Part shown: in pieces, positions 1-7,762 of the stretch | How the letters are laid out: each line of letters opens with the position of its first letter | Position numbering within the stretch: the first letter of the stretch is position 1 | NCBI RefSeq assembly: GCF_004920835.1 | Contig: NZ_QFHO01000005.1 | Span: 1-64,000 of the forward strand | Direction of reading: 5' to 3' | Length of the DNA: 64,000 bases | Origin: Stenotrophomonas maltophilia | GTDB taxonomy: Bacteria; Pseudomonadota; Gammaproteobacteria; Xanthomonadales; Xanthomonadaceae | Notes under the pieces: model-generated | Seen by the model: the letters and a program-made list of their open reading frames with translations, nothing else | What the model was told of the DNA's origin: nothing | Database searches by the model: none | Position numbers and translations under genes: made by a program

Positions 1-67
1 GGGTGGCACCGGTCGCTCGCAGGAGGGGGAGGACAGGCATTCCAGCAGCGATCAGTGTTTGTTTCAT
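1..67 (-). CDS. Start of an unidentified gene, cut by the window edge
   Basis: An ATG at 67 reading leftward opens an uninterrupted frame to the window edge. The first 22 residues begin MKQTLIAAGMPVL and are hydrophobic, which would suit a signal peptide or a nucleotide-binding strand. It is divergent from the LysR gene at 117, the usual arrangement for a LysR target gene. Only 67 bases are visible, so the product cannot be named. Confidence 0.4.
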   Translation of the reverse strand, partial: MKQTLIAAGMPVLPLLRATGAT

Positions 68-116
68 TCTCGGTGTTTTCCCGGTACGTTAGGTTTTGCC
101 TAATGAAGCGTCGCCC

Positions 117-1022
117 ATGGAACGTCGTCACCTGGAGTACTTCGTCACCTTGGCCGAGGAGTTGCACTTCGGCCGTGCGGCGTTGCGCCTGGGGATCGCC
201 ACGCCGACCCTGAGCGTGCAGATCCAGGACATCGAGCGCCGGCTCGGGACCCGCCTGTTCGAGCGCGGACGCCGGGAGGCGGCGCTGACCTCGGCCGGCG
301 AGGTGTTCCTGGCCGAAGCACGTGACGTGCTGCGCCGGTTCGAGCAGGCCGAAACCGTGGGCCGGCGGGCTGGCCGCGGCGAGATCGGCAAGATCGAGAT
401 CGGTTATGTGGGTTCGGCGTTGTATGCCGGTGCGCTGCAGGACCAGCTGAGCCGGTTCCGCGACCGCTATCCCGGCGTTGACCTGCAGGTGAGCGAATGG
501 CCGATGAGCGTGCTGCCGGAGCTGCTGCAGCAAGGCCGGGTGGACGTGGTGTTCTGCCGGCCGCCGATGGATGTGCCCGACAGTTTCGGTGAACACACCC
601 TGGTCGAGGACCAGTTCTGCGTGGCCCTGCCGGAAATCCATCCGCTGGCGCAGGCGCGGAGTCCGGTGCAACCGGCGGCGCTGGCCAGGGAAGGGTTCGT
701 GATGCCGGAACAGCCGGCAGGCGCGATGGAGGTCGCGCGACGGGGCGGCTTCATTCCACGCATCCGTTCGCAGCCCGGCCATCTGGCAGCGGTGCTGGCC
801 GAGGTTTCCGTCGGCGTCGGTTCGGTGGCGATCGTGCCATCGGTGCTGCAACGCACGCTGGTGCTGCCGGGCATGGTCTATCTGCCGCTGGCCGGCCCGA
901 CCATCGTTTCGACCATTGCCGTGCAGTACCGCCAGGCCGAGAGCTCGCCGGTGGTGCGGCGCCTGATCGAACAGGTGAAACAGACACCATGCAGGCGCAT
1001 CGACATGCTGCCGCTGGGCTGA
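117..1022 (+). CDS. LysR-family transcriptional regulator
   Basis: This 301-residue protein has the LysR layout. An N-terminal winged helix-turn-helix covers about residues 1-60 (MERRHLEYFVTLAEELHFGR, then LSVQIQDIERRLGTRLFER). A periplasmic-binding-protein-like effector domain follows from about 90 (IGYVGSALYAG). The ATG at 117 is chosen because the helix-turn-helix begins directly there; an in-frame TTG at 96 would add seven residues. It is divergent from the gene entering at 67, its most likely target, and lies upstream of the CmlA-like exporter in the same direction. The effector is not predictable from sequence. Confidence 0.9.
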   Translation: MERRHLEYFVTLAEELHFGRAALRLGIATPTLSVQIQDIERRLGTRLFERGRREAALTSAGEVFLAEARDVLRRFEQAETVGRRAGRGEIGKIEIGYVGSALYAGALQDQLSRFRDRYPGVDLQVSEWPMSVLPELLQQGRVDVVFCRPPMDVPDSFGEHTLVEDQFCVALPEIHPLAQARSPVQPAALAREGFVMPEQPAGAMEVARRGGFIPRIRSQPGHLAAVLAEVSVGVGSVAIVPSVLQRTLVLPGMVYLPLAGPTIVSTIAVQYRQAESSPVVRRLIEQVKQTPCRRIDMLPLG

Positions 1023-1086
1023 CCGCTGCTGCCGCTTGCCGGTGGTTGCTACACTTGCGCCACCTGTACAGGTATTCGATGGCGCC

Positions 1087-1122
1087 ATGAACAACGGGAA
1101 CGGTCCGCAGACAGTTCGCTGA
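1087..1122 (+). CDS. Possible leader peptide upstream of the CmlA-like exporter
   Basis: A short frame encodes MNNGNGPQTVR followed by TGA at 1120-1122. It ends one base before a perfect 11-bp hairpin (1124-1152) in the untranslated region of the CmlA-like gene. Chloramphenicol-inducible cat and cmlA genes are known to be controlled by a short leader peptide on which a drug-bound ribosome stalls and opens a downstream hairpin. No strong ribosome-binding site precedes it, and an overlapping start-stop (ATGGCGCCATGA, 1079-1090) is an alternative. The arrangement is visible; the function is inferred. Confidence 0.35.
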   Translation: MNNGNGPQTVR

Positions 1123-1123
1123 G

Positions 1124-1211
1124 CCGCAACAACGATGCAGACGTTGTTGCGGTGATCATCCCTGCGATGCACGCGAAGTGGATGGATCACCGCCGGATTC
1201 ACTCTGGGCGG
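1124..1211 (+). promoter_or_regulatory. Leader hairpins upstream of the CmlA-like gene
   Basis: Three potential stems overlap end to end. Stem A is a perfect 11-bp pair, CCGCAACAACG (1124-1134) with CGTTGTTGCGG (1142-1152). Stem B pairs GGTGATC (1151-1157) with GATCACC (1185-1191) and can extend past a one-base bulge. Stem C pairs CCGCC (1190-1194) with GGCGG (1207-1211), which is part of the Shine-Dalgarno region of the start at 1221. A and B share two bases and so do B and C, so the structures compete. This would allow attenuation control. The pairing is direct observation; the mechanism is inferred. Confidence 0.45.
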
Positions 1212-1220
1212 AGACTCCCC

Positions 1221-2408
1221 ATGTTCAATCGACAGGCCCCACGTTGGGCCCATTCCCTGCCGTCGGCCATCGTGCTGATGGCCCCCTTCGATCTCCTGGC
1301 CTCGCTGGCCATGGATATCTACCTGCCTGTGGTTCCTGCAATGCCACGCGCGCTGGGCACCTCGCCGGTGCTGGTGCAGCTGACGCTCGGTGCCTACCTG
1401 CTGGTGCTCGGCGTGGGCCAGCTGGTGTTCGGTCCACTGTCCGATCGCATCGGGCGACGGCCGGTGTTGTTACTGGGCGCGTTGCTGTTCACCGCCGCGT
1501 CGTTGGCGCTGGCGGCGTCCAGCAGCGGCGCGGCGTTCCTGGCCTGGCGAACCGTGCAGGCGGTCGGTGCATCGGCGGCGCTGGTGGCGACCTTCGCCAC
1601 CGTGCGTGATGTATATGCCGATACGCCGGAGGGTGCTTCCCTGTATGGGTTGTTCGCCTCGATGCTGGCCTTCGTGCCCGCGCTCGGTCCGATCCTTGGT
1701 GCGTTGGTGGCAGGCGCATTCGGCTGGCGTGCAATCTTCGCATTGCTGGGCGTGCTCGGCCTGATCGCGGGCCTGCGCGCGCAACGCCATTGGCAGGAGA
1801 CCCGCCCGCCGCGCAGCGACGCGCCAGGCCCGGTGCTGCAGCGCATCCTCCGCAGCGGTGGATTCTGGGTGTACACGCTGGGTTTCAGTGCGGGCATGGG
1901 CACCTTCTTCGTGTTCTTCTCGATCGCTCCCCGCATCCTGGTTGGACGCATGCAGTACTCGCCACTGTCCTTCAGCCTGGCGTTCGCAACGGTGGCGCTG
2001 ATGATGATTTTCAGCGCGCGCCTGGCGAAGAGGCTGATCGCTCGCTGGCAGGTGCGCGGGACCTTCCTGCGTGGGCTGTGGGTGATGATCGGCGGGGCGT
2101 TGCTGATGGCACTGGCGACGCTATGGCCACCGTCATTCGCCAGCGTGGTGCTGCCGATGTGGGCCATCGCGGTGGGCCTGGTGATGGTGGTATCGGTGGC
2201 TGCCAACGGTGCATTGCGTGATTTCGCCGATGCCTCCGGGATGGCGGTGGCGCTCTACTATGCCCTGCAGAGCGTGATCGTCGCCGGCGCAGGGACGTTG
2301 GCTACCGTGCTGCTGCCGGGAGACACGGTGTGGCCGCTGGTGGCCTATGGGCTGCTGTTGCCACTGGCCAGCCTGCTGGCTGCAAGCTGCCTGCCGTGTG
2401 GTACATAG
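1221..2408 (+). CDS. CmlA-like chloramphenicol efflux MFS transporter
   Basis: This 395-residue inner-membrane protein has about 12 hydrophobic segments and belongs to the DHA1 (Bcr/CflA) branch of the major facilitator superfamily, proton-driven drug exporters. It keeps the features of CmlA: PFDLLASLAMDIYLP near the first membrane segment, the loop motif GPLSDRIGRRPV, the stretch ASAALVATFATVRDVYA, and FFVFFSIAPRILVGR in the second half. The ATG at 1221 has GGCGGAG seven bases upstream; a GTG at 1152 in the same frame lies in the leader hairpin and is unlikely. It probably exports chloramphenicol or florfenicol, but substrate range is not provable here. Confidence 0.88.
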   Translation: MFNRQAPRWAHSLPSAIVLMAPFDLLASLAMDIYLPVVPAMPRALGTSPVLVQLTLGAYLLVLGVGQLVFGPLSDRIGRRPVLLLGALLFTAASLALAASSSGAAFLAWRTVQAVGASAALVATFATVRDVYADTPEGASLYGLFASMLAFVPALGPILGALVAGAFGWRAIFALLGVLGLIAGLRAQRHWQETRPPRSDAPGPVLQRILRSGGFWVYTLGFSAGMGTFFVFFSIAPRILVGRMQYSPLSFSLAFATVALMMIFSARLAKRLIARWQVRGTFLRGLWVMIGGALLMALATLWPPSFASVVLPMWAIAVGLVMVVSVAANGALRDFADASGMAVALYYALQSVIVAGAGTLATVLLPGDTVWPLVAYGLLLPLASLLAASCLPCGT

Positions 2409-2423
2409 CGGCTGGCGGCGGAC

Positions 2424-2452
2424 AAAAAAAGGGGCGGCCGCGAGGCCGCCCC
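2424..2452 (-). terminator. Rho-independent terminator of the autotransporter gene
   Basis: A perfect 9-bp stem (GGGGCGGCC 2431-2439, GGCCGCCCC 2444-2452) with a four-base loop is followed on the minus strand by seven T residues (2430-2424). It sits 28 bases beyond the stop of the minus-strand autotransporter and 22 bases after the stop of the CmlA-like gene. Confidence 0.85.
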
Positions 2453-2480
2453 AACCTGTCAAGAGAACACGTGCCTGTAA

Positions 2481-5400
2481 CTAGAAGCGGACCGACCAGC
2501 GTGCGTTGGCGCCATGGTCGCGGCTTTCACTGCCGAACTGGCCGCTGTAACCCAGCTCCAGCTGCTGCCGCGGGGTCAGCCATGCCGACAGGCCCAGCTC
2601 GGCCACCACGGCGTTGTCGGCGATCGGTGCGCCCTGGACCGCGAAGGTGCTGCTGCTGTTGGCGAAGGCCAGATTGGCCACCTGGCTGCGGTCGCCAGAT
2701 GCGCGGCGGTAGCCTACGCCACCGCGCAGGTGCAGCCAGCTGTCCTGCTGGAACGAGGCCTTCAGTCCCTTGTCGAAGCGCACACCGGCGGTGGCGATCG
2801 TGGTTGCGGTGTCATCCACCTTGCCCTGAAGGGAGGCCGCACCACCGCGTTCGTTGATGCGCTTGAGGTCCACTTCCACGCGCGCCACCTGCAGGTACGG
2901 CTCCAGTCCGGCTTCCGGACCACCGAAGCGGTAACCGGCTTCGATGAAGGCCTGGCGGGTGCGGGCGTCGTAGCGTGCGCTCAGGCTGTCGCTGAAGCCA
3001 GCGAACGCCACGTCGCGCGTGCTCTTCACCTCGTGCTTGCTCCAGGCCACACCACCGCGCAGGCCGAATCCACCCCAGTTGTGGCTGGCGTAGGCGCCGA
3101 AGTGCGTGTTGTCGATCTTCGACTTGGCACGACGCTCCTGCTGCTTCACGTCGGTACGGCCGGTACCGGCCAGCACACCGACCTGCCAGCCGGAAAACTC
3201 GCGATCGATGCCGACCAGCAGGCCGTTGCTGTTGGCTTCGGTGCGGGCGGTGTTGCTGTTGCCATCCAGCTTGCTGTTGCCGCCGAGTGCCTGCACCCAG
3301 GCGCCGGTGGCATCGCCCGCGTCGGCACCTGGTGCGGTGGTACCGGCACGGCGCGACAGCGCGGCATCACGCACGTAGCGGCTGCCCTCGACCAGGGCCA
3401 GTGCCGTGGCCGGATGCAGTTCGCCGCTGAGGCCGTCAAGCACGCCACCGACCTGTTGCGGGAACAGCTGGGTCAGCGGCTTGGGCAGGCCCTGGTTGAT
3501 CGCCAGGCCATCGGCGCTGGTCGCCACCGCGCGTTGGTTCGGCGTGGTGGCTGCACTGGCCAGCGAGGCGCCGCGTGCCACGTCGATGCGGGCGCCGTTG
3601 GCAGCATAGGCCAGGCTGAACTGCAGGAACGGCGAGAACGCGCTGAAGTCGGTTTTCGCGAACTGGCCGCTGACGCCACCGTCGGCGCGGATGAAGTTGA
3701 ACTGCTCACCCAGGTAGTAGGTGCCAGGCTCCGGCAGTGCGACCAGGGTGCCGCCAAGGGTGGCGCTGCCGGTGACGTGCAGCTGGTCGCTGCGGCCGCC
3801 GGGGGCAAGCTCGGCGGCATAGACGCCGGTCGCGCCCTGCACGTAGTTGCCATTGATGGTCAGCGTGCCGATCGAGTTGCCCGGGGCGATGGTGCCGTCC
3901 ACATGTGTGTTGCCCAGCGTGCCGATGCCCTTCAACAGGCCGTTCGCACCGACCGTGGTGGTGCCGCCGGTCTGGGCGCCGTTGAAGGACACCACGCCAC
4001 CGTTGACGGTCAGGTTGCTGTCCTTCAGGACGCCACTGGCACTGACGGTGCTGACGCCGCCGGTGGTGGTCAGTGCGGTGGAGACCAGGCTGCCGTTGAG
4101 CAGGAACTGGCCACCCTGTACTTCGACAGCCGAGGTGAGCGTGTTGGCACCGTTCAACTCCAGCGTGCCTTCACGCAGCACCGCGCCGTTGAAGCTGTTG
4201 TCGCCGCTCAGGCGCAGCCAGCCGATGCCGGACTTGGTCAGCTTGCCGGCGCCGCCGATGTCGTTGGTCCAGTCATCCCAGGCGTCGCCTTCCCACACCT
4301 TCAGGCCACCGGCCTTCTGGTTCATCACCACGTTGGTATCCACGCGCAGCGAGCCGTAGCCTTCGATGGCCTTGCGCAGGTCGACCATGCCCCAGCCGTA
4401 GACATCGTCCACTCCCGGCGCGCCGAGATCACGTGCCGTTGTCAGCAGCACGTCGCGGACCTGCGCGTTATCCAGGTAGGGGAATCGCTCGAACAGTAGG
4501 CCCAATGCACCGGTGATGTGTGGAGCGGCCATCGAGGTTCCGCTCTTCTTGACGTAGTCGTAGTCTGGCAGCAGGCTCAACGTGTCAATTGTGACGTTGC
4601 CGGCGCTGTCCTTGGACAGCGTGGCGTCCAGCTTGGTCTTGGCGCCATAAGTTGTGGAAAGAATTGCCGTGCCAGGTGCTGCCAGGCACCAGTTTGCGGC
4701 GAGGCCGCAGCGCATGGAGCGATTGCTCAGCTCCAGAGCTTCATTGACGTTCACGACAGCCAGCCAGTACGGCTCAACATCCTTCTGAGCACGTGGCAGC
4801 GTGGCGTACATGCCTGCAATCGGCGCCTGTTGTGGGGATGGATTGGTAGCGTCGGTATTGCCAGCAGCCCATACTTGAATGAGGCCGGTCCTGCGCGAAG
4901 CGGTTGCCATCACCGCCAGCCGGTCGGCGAAAACCGTATGGGACAGATACACATCCATCTGCTGGGCTGAGTTCGGCTCTGTAGCAAGCCCCCAGCTGTG
5001 GTTGATGGCTCGGATCTCCTGTTGTTCGAGCTGTTCGTACAACTGGCTGAACGCTGCCGTTGGGGCGCCAACGGATTTAGAGCTTCGATCGAGCGTCATC
5101 CGTGGCGAGACACTAAGGTGCGCCACACTGTTGGAGAACAGGCGGGCGACGCTGAGGTCGGCACCGAAGGCTACGCCGTGCATGCCGGTGCCATCCCGAT
5201 TGGCAGCGATCGTCCCGGACACATGGGTGCCATGTGTCCCATAGGTGACCCCTTCAAAATATCCATTTCGATTGAGCAATGCGGCGTACTGCGGATCGAG
5301 GGTCTGATAGGTGAGCTGGACCTGATCGCCATCGGTCCTGAAACAGCTGTTGGGGCCTTGGATCACCTCTGCCGGACACAAGCTGCCATCGGCAAGAACC

Positions 5401-5819
5401 CCCGCCAGCCGGATGCTGCGATGGTTCTTACCAGCGAACTCTGGATGCCCTAGGCCGGTGCCGTCGTCGAAAACGCCCAGTCTGACGCCCTTGGCAGTCA
5501 GGCCCCGTGCATAGGCGTAGTCGGCCCCCATCGCGGCCAGCCCCCAGTCGGCATTGAATTCATCGCTGCGCCAGCTGGCCGCATCGCCCGGGTTGCCGAG
5601 GATCGACGTGCTGCTGGTTGCGGCGGACGACACCGGCGCCGACAGGTTCGCGGTGCTGGCCGTGCTGGCCGTGCTGGCCGGTTGCGCCCAGGCCGCCTGC
5701 AACTGGCGCTGTTGCTGCCAGGCATCGAGTGACTCGTTGGCCATGGCGGGCGATGCAGTGGCCAGCAGCAGGGAACTGGCCACGGCAAGGGTGAGGCGGC
5801 TGTGCAGCGGGTGATTCAT
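2481..5819 (-). CDS. Subtilisin-type serine protease autotransporter
   Basis: This 1112-residue type V secreted protease starts with a signal peptide ending near PAMA and a Thr/Ser/Ala-rich linker. An S8 protease domain follows, with the catalytic Asp in GVFDDGTG (about residue 118), His in THGTHVSGTIA and Ser in SGTSMAAPH. A beta-helical passenger region holds an autotransporter repeat (WLRLSGDNSFNGAVLREG). The C-terminal ~280 residues form a 12-strand barrel ending in an aromatic residue (ARWSVRF). The start at 5819 is chosen for its AAGGAAG ribosome-binding site and immediate signal peptide; an upstream in-frame ATG at 5867 is less likely. Related families include NalP, SphB1 and Serratia Ssp. 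It may be displayed or released at the surface. Confidence 0.93.
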   Translation of the reverse strand: MNHPLHSRLTLAVASSLLLATASPAMANESLDAWQQQRQLQAAWAQPASTASTASTANLSAPVSSAATSSTSILGNPGDAASWRSDEFNADWGLAAMGADYAYARGLTAKGVRLGVFDDGTGLGHPEFAGKNHRSIRLAGVLADGSLCPAEVIQGPNSCFRTDGDQVQLTYQTLDPQYAALLNRNGYFEGVTYGTHGTHVSGTIAANRDGTGMHGVAFGADLSVARLFSNSVAHLSVSPRMTLDRSSKSVGAPTAAFSQLYEQLEQQEIRAINHSWGLATEPNSAQQMDVYLSHTVFADRLAVMATASRRTGLIQVWAAGNTDATNPSPQQAPIAGMYATLPRAQKDVEPYWLAVVNVNEALELSNRSMRCGLAANWCLAAPGTAILSTTYGAKTKLDATLSKDSAGNVTIDTLSLLPDYDYVKKSGTSMAAPHITGALGLLFERFPYLDNAQVRDVLLTTARDLGAPGVDDVYGWGMVDLRKAIEGYGSLRVDTNVVMNQKAGGLKVWEGDAWDDWTNDIGGAGKLTKSGIGWLRLSGDNSFNGAVLREGTLELNGANTLTSAVEVQGGQFLLNGSLVSTALTTTGGVSTVSASGVLKDSNLTVNGGVVSFNGAQTGGTTTVGANGLLKGIGTLGNTHVDGTIAPGNSIGTLTINGNYVQGATGVYAAELAPGGRSDQLHVTGSATLGGTLVALPEPGTYYLGEQFNFIRADGGVSGQFAKTDFSAFSPFLQFSLAYAANGARIDVARGASLASAATTPNQRAVATSADGLAINQGLPKPLTQLFPQQVGGVLDGLSGELHPATALALVEGSRYVRDAALSRRAGTTAPGADAGDATGAWVQALGGNSKLDGNSNTARTEANSNGLLVGIDREFSGWQVGVLAGTGRTDVKQQERRAKSKIDNTHFGAYASHNWGGFGLRGGVAWSKHEVKSTRDVAFAGFSDSLSARYDARTRQAFIEAGYRFGGPEAGLEPYLQVARVEVDLKRINERGGAASLQGKVDDTATTIATAGVRFDKGLKASFQQDSWLHLRGGVGYRRASGDRSQVANLAFANSSSTFAVQGAPIADNAVVAELGLSAWLTPRQQLELGYSGQFGSESRDHGANARWSVRF
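5653..5679 (-). repeat. Three 9-bp in-frame tandem repeats
   Basis: GTGCTGGCC occurs three times in a row (5653, 5662, 5671). On the minus strand it encodes the repeated Ala/Ser/Thr linker just after the autotransporter signal peptide. The unit is a multiple of three, so changes in copy number would alter linker length without shifting frame. Confidence 0.8.
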
Positions 5820-6253
5820 CGGACAACTTCCTTGGTTGACGGTCAACCAAGCTGTTAACGGATTCATAGCGCGATCACCCCCAGTGCTTCGAGGAGGAGA
5901 CAGTGAAGGTGTCAGAGAAGCGAAGTGCCAGACCGGAGCGCGCTTGTAGCTGCAGATCTTTCTGTGGATGGGCAGGTACCTATCGCTGCATGGCGACGTC
6001 CTGCAGAGTGTCGATCACGTGAATAAAAACATGTTCCGGATAACGTCCTGGCGTGCATGAAGCGTGGGCGGTGAAAATACTGTTTGTGACATTAAACGCA
6101 TTGTTATTCATGTCATAACTGCATGATTTTAAAGGAAAAAATAGACTCACGTCACAGATTCTGATTACCATGCGTGGGTCGGCGCGATGCTTGCGTCCGG
6201 CGTATTAGAACCGGGCCTCCGTGCCTGCCCATCATTCATAGGTAAATATCACC
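5820..6253. promoter_or_regulatory. AT-rich divergent regulatory region upstream of the fimbrial operon
   Basis: This gap separates the autotransporter (leftward) from the fimbrial operon (rightward) and contains no convincing gene. By my count 6061-6180 is about 39% G+C, far below the surrounding DNA. It has A/T runs (TAAAGGAAAAAATAG near 6129) and a short dyad TGACAT/ATGTCA (6087-6092, 6110-6115). It most likely holds both promoters and sites for a nucleoid protein or fimbrial regulator. No clear -35/-10 pair could be fixed. Confidence 0.5.
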
Positions 6254-6790
6254 ATGCGCAATCTGATCATCGCCAAGCTCACCGCCGTTGCAGTCACCGG
6301 TCTGCTGTCGCAGAGCGCCTTCGCTGCCGACGGCACTGTCAACTTCATCGGCGAAATCGTGGACGCGCCGTGCTCGATCGCTCCCCAGAGCCAGAACCTG
6401 ACCGTGCCGCTGGGCAAGGTCTCCCGTACCACGCTGGACGGCGCTGCCGGCAAGGTGTCGGCCCCCGCCAAGTTCGCCATCGACCTGCTGGGTTGTGGCG
6501 CCACCGCCAAGGGCGCGACGGTGACCTTTGCGGCCCCGGCCGACGCCCTCAACAAGAACCTGCTGCGCGTGGGCGTGGGTGAAGTGGACGGCAGCTTTGC
6601 CACCGGCGTGGGCATCCAGGTAGCCGACTCGTCGGGCAAGCAGATCCCGGTCGGCCAGGCGTCGGGCAACTACACCCTGGCACAGGGCGACAACGCTCTG
6701 CAGTTCCAGGCCAATTACATGTCCACCGGCCCGGCTGTCACCGTGGGCCGTGGTAACGCGATGGCACAGTTCACCGTCGCCTACAAGTAA
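6254..6790 (+). CDS. Major fimbrial subunit (type 1 pilin family)
   Basis: This 178-residue protein has a signal peptide ending SAFA/ADG, then the pilin pattern GTVNFIGEIVDAPCSI with the first conserved Cys. The second Cys is in LLGCGATA, and the C-terminus AQFTVAYK matches the beta-zipper end of chaperone/usher pilins. Subunits are exported by Sec, folded by the chaperone encoded next and polymerised through the usher by donor-strand exchange. As the first gene, and followed by a strong hairpin, it is probably the major rod subunit. S. maltophilia has the SMF-1 fimbria; whether this is that locus or a paralogue is not decided by the sequence alone. Confidence 0.9.
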   Translation: MRNLIIAKLTAVAVTGLLSQSAFAADGTVNFIGEIVDAPCSIAPQSQNLTVPLGKVSRTTLDGAAGKVSAPAKFAIDLLGCGATAKGATVTFAAPADALNKNLLRVGVGEVDGSFATGVGIQVADSSGKQIPVGQASGNYTLAQGDNALQFQANYMSTGPAVTVGRGNAMAQFTVAYK

Positions 6791-6801
6791 TCGCCGGCTG
6801 T

Positions 6802-6827
6802 CGGTACCCGGTCCAGGCCGGGTACCG
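6802..6827 (+). promoter_or_regulatory. Intercistronic hairpin after the pilin gene
   Basis: A perfect 10-bp stem, CGGTACCCGG (6802-6811) with CCGGGTACCG (6818-6827) and a six-base loop, follows the pilin stop codon. There is no T run, so it is more likely a partial stop or mRNA-stabilising structure than a full terminator. Such hairpins after major pilin genes are known to favour pilin over chaperone and usher. Confidence 0.6.
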
Positions 6828-6966
6828 GCATCGAGTACGGGATCGGGCGCCTTGCTGCAACAGCGGCCTGCCCGCCACCCGACCTTCACTACACATTTTT
6901 CCGTTCAGGCGGTGCCCTCGCGGTGCTGCCCTGGCCGCTGCATTTCCGAACATCCGAGAGACCTCC

Positions 6967-7743
6967 ATGTTTTCCAAGCGTCTATTCCCGCAACTCAGCG
7001 GCCTGGTGCTGGCCGCCTGTCTATTCGCTGTTGCAGTACCGGCCTCTGCAGCGATCATGCTGGGCGGTACGCGCGTCATCATCAACGAAGGCAGCCGCGA
7101 GGCGTCGATCTCGATGAAGAACGAAGCCAACGCGCCGTTCGTGGTGCAGGCATGGATCGACGCGGGCGAGGGCAGGAACAAGACGCCTTTCCTGGTGACC
7201 CCGCCATTGTCGCGGCTCGATCCGGGTATGGAGAACATTCTGCGCATCGTACGTACGGGCGATCAGCTGCCGTCGGATCGCGAATCGGTGTTCTGGTTGA
7301 ACGTCAAGGAAATTCCCGAACGCGCCGAGGAAGAGAACGTCCTGCAGGTGGCCGTCCGCAGCCGCATCAAGGTGTTCTACCGGCCGGCCGCACTGCGCGG
7401 TGGTGACGCGTCGCAGGCGCGCAGCAAGCTCAAGTGGGCCGTGTCGACGGCCGCGGGTGGTGGCGCTGTACTGAAGATTGCCAATCCGACGCCGTACAAC
7501 GTCACCTTCACTCTGCTCAAGGTGGGAGAGGGGAAGGAAGAGATCAATCCGGACATGGTTCCGCCCCTGGGTGAACTGGTGGTTCCGTTGAAGTCCATCC
7601 GTGTCGCCCAGGCGCTTGGCCTGCGCTTTACCACGATCAACGACTACGGCGGCGAAACCGTCGAAGAGGCCGTCACCGCGCCGGCTTCCGATGTTCCGGT
7701 GGCGGTGCTGCCGCAGCCGGTGCCGGTTTCTTCCACGCCCTGA
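6967..7743 (+). CDS. Periplasmic fimbrial chaperone (PapD family)
   Basis: The 258-residue protein has a signal peptide (VPASA/AIML) and the two immunoglobulin-like domains of PapD-type chaperones. The first holds GGTRVIINEGSREASISMKN and the family signature VFWLNVKEIP at about residues 112-121, preceding the strand donated to pilins. The second includes NPTPYNVTF, a typical proline-rich strand pair. It binds unfolded pilin subunits in the periplasm and delivers them to the usher encoded just downstream. It starts 176 bases after the pilin gene, with the hairpin between. Confidence 0.93.
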   Translation: MFSKRLFPQLSGLVLAACLFAVAVPASAAIMLGGTRVIINEGSREASISMKNEANAPFVVQAWIDAGEGRNKTPFLVTPPLSRLDPGMENILRIVRTGDQLPSDRESVFWLNVKEIPERAEEENVLQVAVRSRIKVFYRPAALRGGDASQARSKLKWAVSTAAGGGAVLKIANPTPYNVTFTLLKVGEGKEEINPDMVPPLGELVVPLKSIRVAQALGLRFTTINDYGGETVEEAVTAPASDVPVAVLPQPVPVSSTP

Positions 7744-7762
7744 TTCTCCGAAGGTGAACGCC

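Noticed and set aside
1152..1220. GTG at 1152 as the start of the CmlA-like gene
   Set aside because: It lies at the base of the hairpin and adds 23 residues not resembling CmlA. The ATG at 1221 has a good ribosome-binding site and matches the family start.
2514..4499. Long plus-strand open frame opposite the autotransporter
   Set aside because: It mirrors the codon structure of the well-supported protease gene on the other strand, with no recognisable domain. High G+C makes such antisense frames common.
5868..6253. Invertible fim switch upstream of the pilin gene
   Set aside because: I looked for a pair of longer inverted repeats able to flip the promoter and found only a six-base dyad; there is also no recombinase gene nearby.
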